Below are positions 1-6,862 of a stretch of DNA of 10,715 bases, piece after piece. The position numbers and the translations under genes are program-made. The notes below the pieces were generated by a model. The model had not been told where the DNA came from. It did no database searches and saw nothing but the letters and a program-made list of their open reading frames with translations. Source of the stretch: an uncultured Phascolarctobacterium sp. (GTDB taxonomy: Bacteria > Bacillota > Negativicutes > Acidaminococcales > Acidaminococcaceae); assembly GCA_900552855.1 (NCBI GenBank), contig USBG01000053.1:1-10715 (forward strand), given 5' to 3'. Position 1 is the first letter of the stretch; each line of letters begins with the position of its first letter.

Positions 1-715
1 GGCTCGTCAAAGCCGTATTGCAACAAATGTTCGTAAAGTTATTAAGGCTGCAAATGGCAAGCCTGTTTTATTCTTCCCTGCTCGCTACGACATTTTCCAA
101 ACTCAGGAATCCGATGGCTATGCAGCTAAAATTGGTGGTCTGAATGGCTTCTCCACCGATGCCAATGCCAAAGCCTGCAATGGTAAAGGCTTAGGCACCA
201 TCCCCCACGCTCTGATTGCTGCCTACAATGGTGATACTGTTGCTGCTACTGTAGCCTTTGATAAGTACGTTGATCCTAGCATTGCTCGTATTGCACTTGT
301 TGACTTTGACAATGACTGTGTAAATACCTCCTTAGCAGTTGCTCGTAAGCTTGGTAAAAAGCTGGTTGGTGTACGTCTTGATACATCTGGCAGCATGGTT
401 GATAAGAGCTTGTGGACTCAAATTGGTACCTTCAAGCCCACTGGCGTATGTAAAGAGCTGGTTTGCAATGTACGTAAGGCGTTGGATGCAGAAGGCTTTA
501 ACCATGTTAAAATCATCGTTTCCGGTGGCTTTGATGCAGCTCGTGTAGCAGCCTTTGAAGAAATGGGCGTACCCGTTGACACCTACGCTGTTGGTTCCAG
601 CTTCTTTGATGGCAACATCAACTTTACTGCTGATATTGTTAAGGTTGATGGTAAGGACTGTGCTAAGGCTGGTCGCCGCTACAATCCTAATCCCCGTCTT
701 GAACTTGTTGAGTAA
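1..715 (+). CDS. pncB: Nicotinate phosphoribosyltransferase, C-terminal part (5' end outside window)
   Basis: The frame starting at base 2 is open from the window edge to TAA at 713-715, giving 237 residues of a protein whose start lies upstream. The enzyme joins nicotinate to PRPP to make nicotinate mononucleotide, the entry step of the Preiss-Handler NAD salvage route, in the cytoplasm. Family hallmarks seen: GTIPHALI, whose His probably corresponds to the region of the catalytic phospho-His; VDFDNDC; VRLDTSG, the ribose/phosphate-binding VRLDSGD-like strand; and IIVSGGFD followed by VDTYAVGSSFF, typical of the C-terminal barrel strands. The size and shape suit the shorter, roughly 350-400 residue bacterial/archaeal-type enzymes. 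Codons are strongly biased (GCT, GTT, CGT, GGT), suggesting high expression. A 12-bp hairpin terminator follows directly, so hydF is probably separately transcribed or fed by read-through. The family call is firm; residue-level assignments are inferred. Confidence 0.88.
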   Translation, partial: ARQSRIATNVRKVIKAANGKPVLFFPARYDIFQTQESDGYAAKIGGLNGFSTDANAKACNGKGLGTIPHALIAAYNGDTVAATVAFDKYVDPSIARIALVDFDNDCVNTSLAVARKLGKKLVGVRLDTSGSMVDKSLWTQIGTFKPTGVCKELVCNVRKALDAEGFNHVKIIVSGGFDAARVAAFEEMGVPVDTYAVGSSFFDGNINFTADIVKVDGKDCAKAGRRYNPNPRLELVE

Positions 716-720
716 TTTTC

Positions 721-751
721 AAAAGCACTGCTCTTTAGCAGTGCTTTTTTT
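721..751 (+). terminator. Rho-independent terminator of pncB
   Basis: A perfect 12-bp stem (721-732 with 737-748; core AAGCACTGCT / AGCAGTGCTT) with a CTTT loop runs into a T-tract ending at 751. It begins 5 nt after the pncB stop and lies 27 nt upstream of the hydF start. Confidence 0.9.
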
Positions 752-766
752 ATCCATTCTATGCAT

Positions 767-771
767 GGAGG
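767..771 (+). promoter_or_regulatory. Ribosome binding site of hydF
   Basis: GGAGG sits 7 nt before the ATG at 779 and fixes that start. No convincing sigma70-type promoter is visible in the 27 nt between the pncB terminator and hydF, so the hydF promoter may lie inside pncB or the gene may depend on read-through. Confidence 0.8.
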
Positions 772-778
772 TTAAATA

Positions 779-2008
779 ATGAGCCTTAATTCTACTCCCT
801 CAGGTGAACGTATTCATATTGGTATTTTTGGTCGACGCAACGCCGGAAAATCAAGTCTTATTAACGCTCTTGCAAGCCAAAAGCTGGCAATTGTCAGCAA
901 CTACAAGGGTACAACAACAGACCCTGTTTATAAGGCCATGGAGCTACTTCCTTTAGGTCCTGTCATGATAATAGATACTCCTGGTATCGATGATGAGGGC
1001 GAGCTAGGTCAGCTCCGCATAAGCAAAACCTATCAGGTGCTCAATAAAACAGACATTGCCCTACTTGTTGTTGATAGCAAGGCTGGTTTAGCTGCTGAAG
1101 ATTTACAGCTATGGCAACACATACAGAATAAAAAAATACCTGCAATACTTGTCTTTAATAAAGCTGAGCTTTTAGAAGAAATGGAACAGGCTCTTTTGAC
1201 AGCAGCAGCACTGAAACTGACTAAGCAATGCTTCTTTGTCAGTGCGGTCAATAATACGCAAATTCATGAGCTGAAGGAAGCTATTGGTGCTCTTAAACCC
1301 AAAGATACAGAAAATCCTCTTATTAATGATATCTTAAATCCTGGTGATGTGGTAGTACTAGTAACGCCTATTGATAGTGCTGCTCCAAAGGGACGTTTAA
1401 TCCTGCCTCAGCAGCAGGTATTACGCAACATCATTGATAAAGGTGCAATAGCCATAGTCACTAGAGAAACAGAGCTAAAGAGCACTCTTGAACGTCTAAG
1501 TGCACCACCGCAACTTGTAATTACAGATAGCCAAGTCTTTGGTAAGGTCAATAAAATGCTGCCACCCGAAATTCCCCTAACCTCCTTTTCCATTCTGATG
1601 GCACGCTACAAGGGAAATCTTTATGATGCTGTTAAGGGTGTGCGCCAGCTGGATAATATTGACAATGGAGATAAAATTCTTATTAGTGAGGGCTGTACCC
1701 ATCACCGTCAATGTGGTGATATTGGCACCGTTAAGCTGCCAGCATGGATAAAAAACTATACCAAGTCAGAGCCAATATTTGAATTTACTAGTGGCACTGA
1801 GTTTCCTGCTGATTTAAGCAGCTATAAAATGATTATTCACTGTGGTGCCTGCATGCTTAATGAACGCGAAATTCAACATCGTTATCAATGTGCAAACACT
1901 CAAAATACTCCCATTACTAATTATGGGATTGCCATAGCCTACATGAACGGAATATTACAGCGTACCGTTGCTCCCCTGCCTGAAATAGCACAGCTATTAA
2001 ATTCCTAA
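779..2008 (+). CDS. hydF: [FeFe]-hydrogenase maturation GTPase HydF
   Basis: HydF is the scaffold that carries the di-iron precursor made with HydE and HydG and delivers it to apo-[FeFe] hydrogenase. The 409-residue length is normal. The N-terminal Era/TrmE-like GTPase domain shows the P-loop GRRNAGKS (18-25), a switch I threonine run GTTTDP (44-49), DTPG (66-69), a G4 box reading NKAE (127-130) where NKxD is usual, and an SA-type G5 motif. A dimerisation domain follows. The C-terminal cluster domain has the HydF signature C306-x-H308, then 45 residues, then H354-C355-x-x-C358, which binds a [4Fe-4S] cluster. HydE, HydG and an [FeFe] hydrogenase are not in the window, so they must be encoded elsewhere if the pathway works. 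The gene is convergent with satP and not in the hyf operon. The identification is secure. Confidence 0.96.
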   Translation: MSLNSTPSGERIHIGIFGRRNAGKSSLINALASQKLAIVSNYKGTTTDPVYKAMELLPLGPVMIIDTPGIDDEGELGQLRISKTYQVLNKTDIALLVVDSKAGLAAEDLQLWQHIQNKKIPAILVFNKAELLEEMEQALLTAAALKLTKQCFFVSAVNNTQIHELKEAIGALKPKDTENPLINDILNPGDVVVLVTPIDSAAPKGRLILPQQQVLRNIIDKGAIAIVTRETELKSTLERLSAPPQLVITDSQVFGKVNKMLPPEIPLTSFSILMARYKGNLYDAVKGVRQLDNIDNGDKILISEGCTHHRQCGDIGTVKLPAWIKNYTKSEPIFEFTSGTEFPADLSSYKMIIHCGACMLNEREIQHRYQCANTQNTPITNYGIAIAYMNGILQRTVAPLPEIAQLLNS

Positions 2009-2081
2009 GTCAGTGTTAATTTCATAGCACCTCTTAGCTAAGCAAACAATATAGTAGCTGTACTGATTTTACAAGCTATTG

Positions 2082-2149
2082 AGCAAAAATGAATGCTATA
2101 TACATTTTCTTTAGCAAAAATGAATGCTATATACATTTTCTTTAGCAAA
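2082..2149. repeat. 31-bp tandem direct repeat, two full copies plus 6 bp
   Basis: Copies at 2082-2112 and 2113-2143 are identical, and a third partial copy (AGCAAA) runs to 2149. The unit begins AGCAAAAATGAATGC and ends CATTTTCTTT; within it AAAATG and CATTTT could pair across a TATATA-rich centre. It lies 73 nt after the hydF stop, in non-coding DNA between two convergent genes. It is probably a replication-slippage duplication; no function can be assigned. Confidence 0.95.
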
Positions 2150-2181
2150 TATAACAAAAATGCTAGGTATAAACAAATACA

Positions 2182-2220
2182 AAAGCACGAGTCCTACTAT
2201 GAAGGTAAGACTCGTGCTTT
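2182..2220. terminator. Hairpin terminator between convergent hydF and satP
   Basis: A perfect 12-bp stem AAAGCACGAGTC (2182-2193) / GACTCGTGCTTT (2209-2220) encloses a 15-nt loop. On the plus strand it is followed by ATTGTTTTTATT, and on the minus strand by TTGTATTTG. It is 28 nt past the satP stop, so it most likely serves satP and may also stop hydF transcription. Confidence 0.8.
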
Positions 2221-2247
2221 ATTGTTTTTATTATAATTTATAACCTT

Positions 2248-2868
2248 TTATTGCTTCCAGTTATTAACCGGAGCGCCCAAGGGCCAGAAGGTACGACCAT
2301 AGAAATTATTCAGGAAGGCTGCACCTGCACCGTACAGAGATAATAACGCAATGCACATTTCTGCATAAGCAGCAATAGCATGAGGAGCATGACCGCCAAC
2401 ACCCCATGCATCCAGTGCCAGACAAATCAGCAGAACGTCAATCAGAACCATGTCAGCAAACAGGAATAAATTAGCAGAGGATGCAGCAATGGTACCAATA
2501 CATGCAAACAGGAAATAAGCAAAGAATGCAAAGCCAATTGCCTTTGCATCTACACCTGCAGCAAGACCTGCGCCAAAGGTGCCAGCTTTAATCATCCAGT
2601 TCATACCAACTGCAGACCAAAAGAAGCCAAAGGCACAGAAGATGGTGCCGCCAAAGATATTCTTATGGCAATAATCGAGAACACCGGCTAAAAGTTGGGC
2701 AAAAGAGCCACAGAAAAGTGCCCAAGGAAGAACCCAGGATACATCAGATACGATGCCCATTTTTTGAGCAGATGCCACCATGGTAACCACGGCAAGACCG
2801 AACAAACCTAACGGTGTCGGGTCGGCAAGGGAGATTTGAACATGTTGCGTAGAGTTATTGGTACTCAT
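2248..2868 (-). CDS. satP: Acetate uptake transporter, GPR1/FUN34/SatP (YaaH) family
   Basis: This is a small inner-membrane protein of 206 residues, close to the usual size of bacterial SatP-like acetate/succinate-proton symporters. The family signature NPAPLGL appears near the N-terminus as DPTPLGL (16-22), followed by about six hydrophobic segments. A second family-like stretch, FGGTIFCAFGFFW (72-84), follows the second segment, and the C-terminus ends in a short polar tail after WPLG. AGGAGG at 2875-2880 (minus strand) lies 6 nt before the ATG and supports this start. The gene has its own promoter and terminator, so it is monocistronic even though it follows the hyf operon on the same strand. 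Substrate is inferred from family: acetate or succinate, uptake or efflux depending on gradients. The gene symbol is by family rather than proven orthology. Confidence 0.85.
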   Translation of the reverse strand: MSTNNSTQHVQISLADPTPLGLFGLAVVTMVASAQKMGIVSDVSWVLPWALFCGSFAQLLAGVLDYCHKNIFGGTIFCAFGFFWSAVGMNWMIKAGTFGAGLAAGVDAKAIGFAFFAYFLFACIGTIAASSANLFLFADMVLIDVLLICLALDAWGVGGHAPHAIAAYAEMCIALLSLYGAGAAFLNNFYGRTFWPLGAPVNNWKQ

Positions 2869-2909
2869 AATACGCCTCCTTTATTTTGGAATAATTATTT
2901 TGCATGAAT

Positions 2910-2939
2910 ACTATAACCTAAATAGCTTATCTCCGTCAA
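2910..2939 (-). promoter_or_regulatory. Sigma70-type promoter of satP
   Basis: On the minus strand TTGACG (2934-2939) and TATAGT (2910-2915) are separated by 18 nt, a near-consensus vegetative promoter. It lies about 40 nt upstream of the satP start codon. It explains how satP is transcribed despite the strong terminator ending the hyf operon just upstream. The rest of the spacer up to 3085 is AT-rich, and I see no supportable gene or clear operator in it. Confidence 0.7.
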
Positions 2940-3085
2940 TACATGTTACACAAATTTTGTTAAAATTGAAAAGAGTGAAAAGTTTTGCAGCCGCAACATT
3001 TTCCTTATGGAATTAGTAGCCTACAAAAATACTAAAAATGCACTTATTTGAATAAATATTGAGTTTTTTTCGTTAACTAATTGCT

Positions 3086-3123
3086 ATAAAAAAGAAGCCG
3101 GATAATATTTTATCCGACTTCTT
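3086..3123 (-). terminator. Rho-independent terminator of the hyf operon
   Basis: A 14-position stem with one mismatch (3092-3105 with 3110-3123; arms AAGAAGcCGGATAA and TTATCCGaCTTCTT) and a TATT loop is followed on the minus strand by a run of six T. It begins 13 nt past the stop of the last operon gene. Confidence 0.9.
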
Positions 3124-3136
3124 ATAAATTACTAAG

Positions 3137-3862
3137 CTATTTCATTCTTTCCTTCAGCATATCCGCAGCAGCACACAAAGCAATAATCATCGCACTTGGT
3201 CTGGGAGGACAGCCTGGAACTATAATATCAACAGGAACGACATCGCTAACCTTACCTACTATAGCATAGGTGGAACCATAGGTATTGCCACCTGCTGCAC
3301 AGGCACCACATGCCATTACTAGCTTAGGCTCAGGCATTGCTACGTATGTCATTTTAAGTGCCTGCTCAAGGTTACGGGTAACAACACCAGTGACCATAAT
3401 CATATCTGCATGACGAGGAGATGCCACAAAGGCAATACCAAAACGATGTAAATCGTAAATAGGATTGCTGGTAGCACCCATCTCAAAATCGCAGGCGTTA
3501 CAGCTACCAGCATCTAAATGACGCACATGTAAGCTTCTTCCTAGCTTAGCCTGAATGGTATTACTAACCTCAGCCTGAGTTTGAACCAAAATTTCTGGTA
3601 GTGCCTCTTTGGCTGTATGATACAAGCATTTTTTTGCACAAGCCTCTACACAACGACCACAAAAAATACACTTGCTATAATCAATAGAAGGTCTTCCATT
3701 AACAAAGGACATTGCCTGCACAGGGCACGCTGCAGAACACAAGCCACATCCATTACAGCTGGTGTTGACATTTAACTGACCACGCATACGCTTATGACCA
3801 GTAGTACTAATTGTTTCTGTAGCAATTTTACCAGCTAAAATTGCTTCTAACATCTTCAGCAT
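3137..3862 (-). CDS. Fused ferredoxin-like and NuoB-like small subunit of group 4 hydrogenase (HyfH-HyfI / HycF-HycG fusion)
   Basis: This peripheral electron-transfer subunit passes electrons between a soluble donor, probably ferredoxin, and the active site in HyfG. Residues about 28-85 form a two-cluster ferredoxin domain with Cys36/39/42/46 and Cys65/68/71/75; the second motif ends in CA rather than the usual CP. Residues about 108-241 form the NuoB/HycG-like small subunit with candidate proximal [4Fe-4S] ligands Cys121 and Cys124 (GSCNACDFE), Cys188 (CGACAAGG) and Cys218 (PGCPPRP). In E. coli FHL and hydrogenase 4 these two parts are separate proteins. No twin-arginine signal is present, so it should face the cytoplasm. 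The start at 3862 has AGGAGG 8 nt upstream; an internal Met4 is a weaker alternative. It is the last gene of the operon. Function follows from clear homology; the fusion is seen directly. Confidence 0.92.
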   Translation of the reverse strand: MLKMLEAILAGKIATETISTTGHKRMRGQLNVNTSCNGCGLCSAACPVQAMSFVNGRPSIDYSKCIFCGRCVEACAKKCLYHTAKEALPEILVQTQAEVSNTIQAKLGRSLHVRHLDAGSCNACDFEMGATSNPIYDLHRFGIAFVASPRHADMIMVTGVVTRNLEQALKMTYVAMPEPKLVMACGACAAGGNTYGSTYAIVGKVSDVVPVDIIVPGCPPRPSAMIIALCAAADMLKERMK

Positions 3863-3870
3863 CTTGTCAA

Positions 3871-3876
3871 CCTCCT
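3871..3876 (-). promoter_or_regulatory. Ribosome site overlapping the hyfG stop codon
   Basis: On the minus strand the sequence TAGGAGGTTGACAAGATG joins the two genes. The TAG stop of hyfG shares its last two bases with the AGGAGG ribosome site of the next gene, and the ATG follows 8 nt after that site. This arrangement implies translational coupling of the large and small subunits at matched levels. Confidence 0.85.
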
Positions 3877-5377
3877 ATCTATCTATACATGCATAGCATA
3901 ACTCAAAGCTTTTATTAATCAAAGGAAAATCAGGAATAATATCACCCTGAACCGCTACAGTTAAAGCAGGCCAGTTGGGATAAGATGCAGAACGTACAAA
4001 TAATCTATCAATTCTACCCTCTTCATCCAGCATCAGCCAATGAACATTATCTCCACGAGGAGATTCACTGATACCCCAGCTTCCCTCCAAGGTTCGCAGA
4101 TGACCTAAATCTACGGATAACTGTGTGCCACTATCACGACGAAGCTTGCTAATAAGCTGACGTACAAGCTTAATACTCTCCTTAACCTCGCCAATACGCA
4201 CCTTGATGCGGGCTTCAACATCGCCACTATGCTCGGTAATTACATCAAATTCCAGCTCATCATAAATGCCATAGCCCATATCCTTACGACTATCACGAGT
4301 CATACCGCTTGCTCTTGCACCAACGCCTACCATTGCTAAATCAAAGGCGGTTTCTTCACGTACGTGACCAGTTGTACGAATACGGTTGATAAAATTACTT
4401 TGCTCCCACATAATGTGCACCATATCGTCATAAACATGGTCCACCTTACGCAGAACATCAATAATTTCCTCACACATATATTCTTCAATATCAGCAGTAA
4501 CACCTCCAGGAATAATCAATCCGCGTAAAAAACGATTGCCTGCAACCATTTCGTTTAATTGCTGCAAATATTCCTTTAAACGAGCACCCATACTGATAAT
4601 AGGAGAAAAGCCTACACCAGCGCAGATATTGCCAGTATCACCAACATGGTTATATAAGCGCTCCAGCTCGGCTGCTAAGGTACGAATAAGCCAAGCACGA
4701 TAAGGCACTTCAGCATCGGATAGCTTTTCTACTGCCTGGCAGAAGCTTAAAGTATTGGCTACACTGCAAGCACCACAAATGCGCTCTACGATTGGTAAAG
4801 CCTCCATCGGAGTCAAACCTTCAACTGCCTTTTCTATACCACGATGAGTAAAAAACAGCTTAGCATCCAGCTGCAGCATAGCTTCGCCAGCCTGGCTAAA
4901 GCGGAAGTGACCAGGCTCGATAATACCTGCATGAATAGGTCCTACAGGAACCTCAAAGGTTCCTTCGCCCGCAGAAGAAAGCATTTCATACTTACGGCTA
5001 CCACGAATGTTAAAATCCTTAGGATATTTTTTTAGTAACGGATGAAAGCCTACAGGAAAGCTTTCATGTAAAACAAGCGGTCTTAAATCAGGATGTCCCT
5101 CAGGCTCAAAGCCAAACATGTCATGAAGCTCTCTTTCATACCAGGCGGCAGCAGGCAACAATGTTGTTAGAGATTGATACTGCAGTCCCTCCTCTAAGGG
5201 AAACTCTGCCTTTAAGGTATTTAGGGAGCGTTTTTCAGCATTATAGAATAAGCAATAAATTGCTAATCCTCCACCACGTTCAGTTTCATCGGCGCCGAAC
5301 ATAGCAGCCAAGGGATATGTACCACCGTTGCTGCAGATATTAGCAGCACCACGTAAATTTTCCGGTTTTACCTGCAT
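3875..5377 (-). CDS. hyfG: Group 4 [NiFe]-hydrogenase large subunit, NuoC-NuoD fusion type (HyfG/HycE-like)
   Basis: This 500-residue protein is the catalytic-subunit homologue of formate hydrogenlyase HycE. Residues about 18-115 are a shortened NuoC-like domain (YPLAAMFGADE; WYERELHDMFGFEPEGHPDLRPL). The NuoD/large-subunit domain follows: EPGHF (154-158); L1 motif R199-I-C201-G-A-C204 with Asn208 where hydrogenases normally have His; PRG (440-442), retaining the active-site-facing Arg; and L2 motif C494-Y-A-C497-I-D-R500 at the extreme C-terminus. All four candidate Ni-Fe cysteines are present, so proton reduction or H2 oxidation is plausible. However, the usual Asp-Pro before the first L2 cysteine is Glu-Leu, and there is no C-terminal extension for a HycI-type peptidase to remove. 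GGAGG at 5386-5390 sets the start, 4 nt after hyfF. The family is certain; hydrogenase activity is likely but unproven. Confidence 0.92.
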   Translation of the reverse strand: MQVKPENLRGAANICSNGGTYPLAAMFGADETERGGGLAIYCLFYNAEKRSLNTLKAEFPLEEGLQYQSLTTLLPAAAWYERELHDMFGFEPEGHPDLRPLVLHESFPVGFHPLLKKYPKDFNIRGSRKYEMLSSAGEGTFEVPVGPIHAGIIEPGHFRFSQAGEAMLQLDAKLFFTHRGIEKAVEGLTPMEALPIVERICGACSVANTLSFCQAVEKLSDAEVPYRAWLIRTLAAELERLYNHVGDTGNICAGVGFSPIISMGARLKEYLQQLNEMVAGNRFLRGLIIPGGVTADIEEYMCEEIIDVLRKVDHVYDDMVHIMWEQSNFINRIRTTGHVREETAFDLAMVGVGARASGMTRDSRKDMGYGIYDELEFDVITEHSGDVEARIKVRIGEVKESIKLVRQLISKLRRDSGTQLSVDLGHLRTLEGSWGISESPRGDNVHWLMLDEEGRIDRLFVRSASYPNWPALTVAVQGDIIPDFPLINKSFELCYACIDR

Positions 5378-5381
5378 TGTA

Positions 5382-6857
5382 TCAGCCTCCTATAATCATA
5401 ACAGCATGGTCAAGCATATTACTTACCCAAGGAATATTTTCAAAGCCTGCACCAATAATGCAGGTCAACAAAAGCAGCACTGCTAAAACAGGAACATCAA
5501 TTCTACCAAGCAAATCGCCTAAAGGCTCACGCTTAGCCTTATCACAAAGCATACGCATTGCATGGTACAAAATACCAATCAATACACCTGCTAATAATAT
5601 GATAAGTAAACCACCAGCAAGCCAATGACCTTCCTTAAACATAGCAGTCATAATGTAAAACTTACTAAAGAACAAGCCCATAGGCGGCATACCTAAAATG
5701 CCTAAAATACCTAAAAGCCAAAAGGTAGCTGTATGAGGCACGTCCTTAATCATACCATGGATACGCATCATATTTCTTGTTTGGTACTCCTGAATAATAG
5801 TACCTGCAATATAGAAAAGTACAAATTTAATCAAAGCATGGCTATACATATGTAGCATTACTGCTTTAAGGGAAAAACAAGTAAATACACCAATACCAGC
5901 AATCATAATGCCAATGTTTTCCATTGAGGAATATGCCAGAATACGCTTAACGTCACGCTGTACAACCACAAAGGGCACAGCAATAGCAACTGTCAGCACA
6001 GCAAAAAAGGTTAGCATACCACTCATCAGCTCTACACCAGCAGTAGGCAGCAGAATAACAAGATTACGCAGTAAAACATAAATTGCGCAGCTGCATAAAG
6101 CACCAGAAAGCATACCACTGGTCAAGGAAGGAGCCTCAGCATAGGCATCTGGCAGCCATGTATGCATAGGTGCCATGCCTGCTTTGGTACCATAACCAAT
6201 AACAATAAAGAGCATTGCCAGCTTAGTCATAGCAGGATCTAAAAGATGAGCGTTTTCATATAGATAAAGCCAGCTCAATGCTTTTTCAGAGCCTAAGGCA
6301 GCAATCTGAGCATAGTACAAAATAAGGGTACCCAATAACGCCAAGCAAATACCAACAGTACAAACCATTATGTATTTCCAAGTTGCCTCTAAAGCAGCTC
6401 TTGTAAATTTAAAGGAGATTAAGAGAGCAGATATCAAGGTGGTAGCCTCAATTGCAACCCACATCAAACCAAGGTTCTTAACTAAAAGCACAATGAACAT
6501 GGTCCAGCAAAAGAACTGCATCAACGCAAAATAACGTCCAGTCTGTAGCTGTTCACCCTTTAAAACACCGCAACGCTCCTCACGAACCAGATAAGAGCGT
6601 GCAGTCCAAGAGGCAGCCAAATATAAGGTGGTTATAATAATCAAAACCCAAACATTCAGTGCATCCAGATAAAAATACTCACTGTTAAATGGAAGTGCCG
6701 GATTAAATTTATAAACCAACATTCCCACGCAGCCACCTACCGCAGTCGCCGTCAGACGATGAAGCCAGTGGAGAGTATTGTTATTAAATTTGCCGGTCAA
6801 TGCCAAAAGTGCACACACAGGTGGCAGACATAGCAGCATAATAATATATTCCAACAT
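5382..6857 (-). CDS. hyfF: Hydrogenase-4 component F-like antiporter subunit (NuoN/ND2-type)
   Basis: This is a 491-residue polytopic membrane protein of the proton-conducting antiporter family, thought to carry part of the ion-pumping channel of the complex. Conserved features seen: a Glu in an early helix (E137 in LMWVAIEATTLISAL); GTKAGMAPMHTWLPDAYAEAPS (222-243), including Lys225; and QRDVKRILAYSSMENIG (300-316) with Lys304. WLPDAYAEAPS, with Asp rather than Lys after the Pro, together with the lysine-poor SGALCSCA helix, points to HyfF/HycQ rather than HyfB. A near-C-terminal GMPPMGLFFSKF motif is typical. It starts 5 nt after the hyfE stop, with AGGGG overlapping the end of hyfE as ribosome site, and hyfG begins 4 nt after it. 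Whether H+ or Na+ is moved cannot be read from the sequence. Confidence 0.92.
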   Translation of the reverse strand: MLEYIIMLLCLPPVCALLALTGKFNNNTLHWLHRLTATAVGGCVGMLVYKFNPALPFNSEYFYLDALNVWVLIIITTLYLAASWTARSYLVREERCGVLKGEQLQTGRYFALMQFFCWTMFIVLLVKNLGLMWVAIEATTLISALLISFKFTRAALEATWKYIMVCTVGICLALLGTLILYYAQIAALGSEKALSWLYLYENAHLLDPAMTKLAMLFIVIGYGTKAGMAPMHTWLPDAYAEAPSLTSGMLSGALCSCAIYVLLRNLVILLPTAGVELMSGMLTFFAVLTVAIAVPFVVVQRDVKRILAYSSMENIGIMIAGIGVFTCFSLKAVMLHMYSHALIKFVLFYIAGTIIQEYQTRNMMRIHGMIKDVPHTATFWLLGILGILGMPPMGLFFSKFYIMTAMFKEGHWLAGGLLIILLAGVLIGILYHAMRMLCDKAKREPLGDLLGRIDVPVLAVLLLLTCIIGAGFENIPWVSNMLDHAVMIIGG

Positions 6858-6862
6858 ACTTT

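Noticed and set aside
2082..2149. CRISPR-like array
   Set aside because: The repeats are directly adjacent with no unique spacers, and no cas genes are present.
2940..2965. Imperfect inverted repeat around TTACACAAATTTTGTTAA upstream of the satP promoter as a possible operator
   Set aside because: Too many mismatches between arms in a very AT-rich spacer; not distinguishable from chance.
2248..3862. satP as the last gene of the hyf operon
   Set aside because: A strong terminator (3086-3123) and a separate near-consensus promoter (2910-2939) lie between them.
4844..5035. Short open frames on the strand opposite to, or in other frames of, pncB, hydF, hyfG, hyfF and hyfB
   Set aside because: All overlap well-supported genes, lack convincing ribosome sites and encode no recognisable domain; they are shadows.
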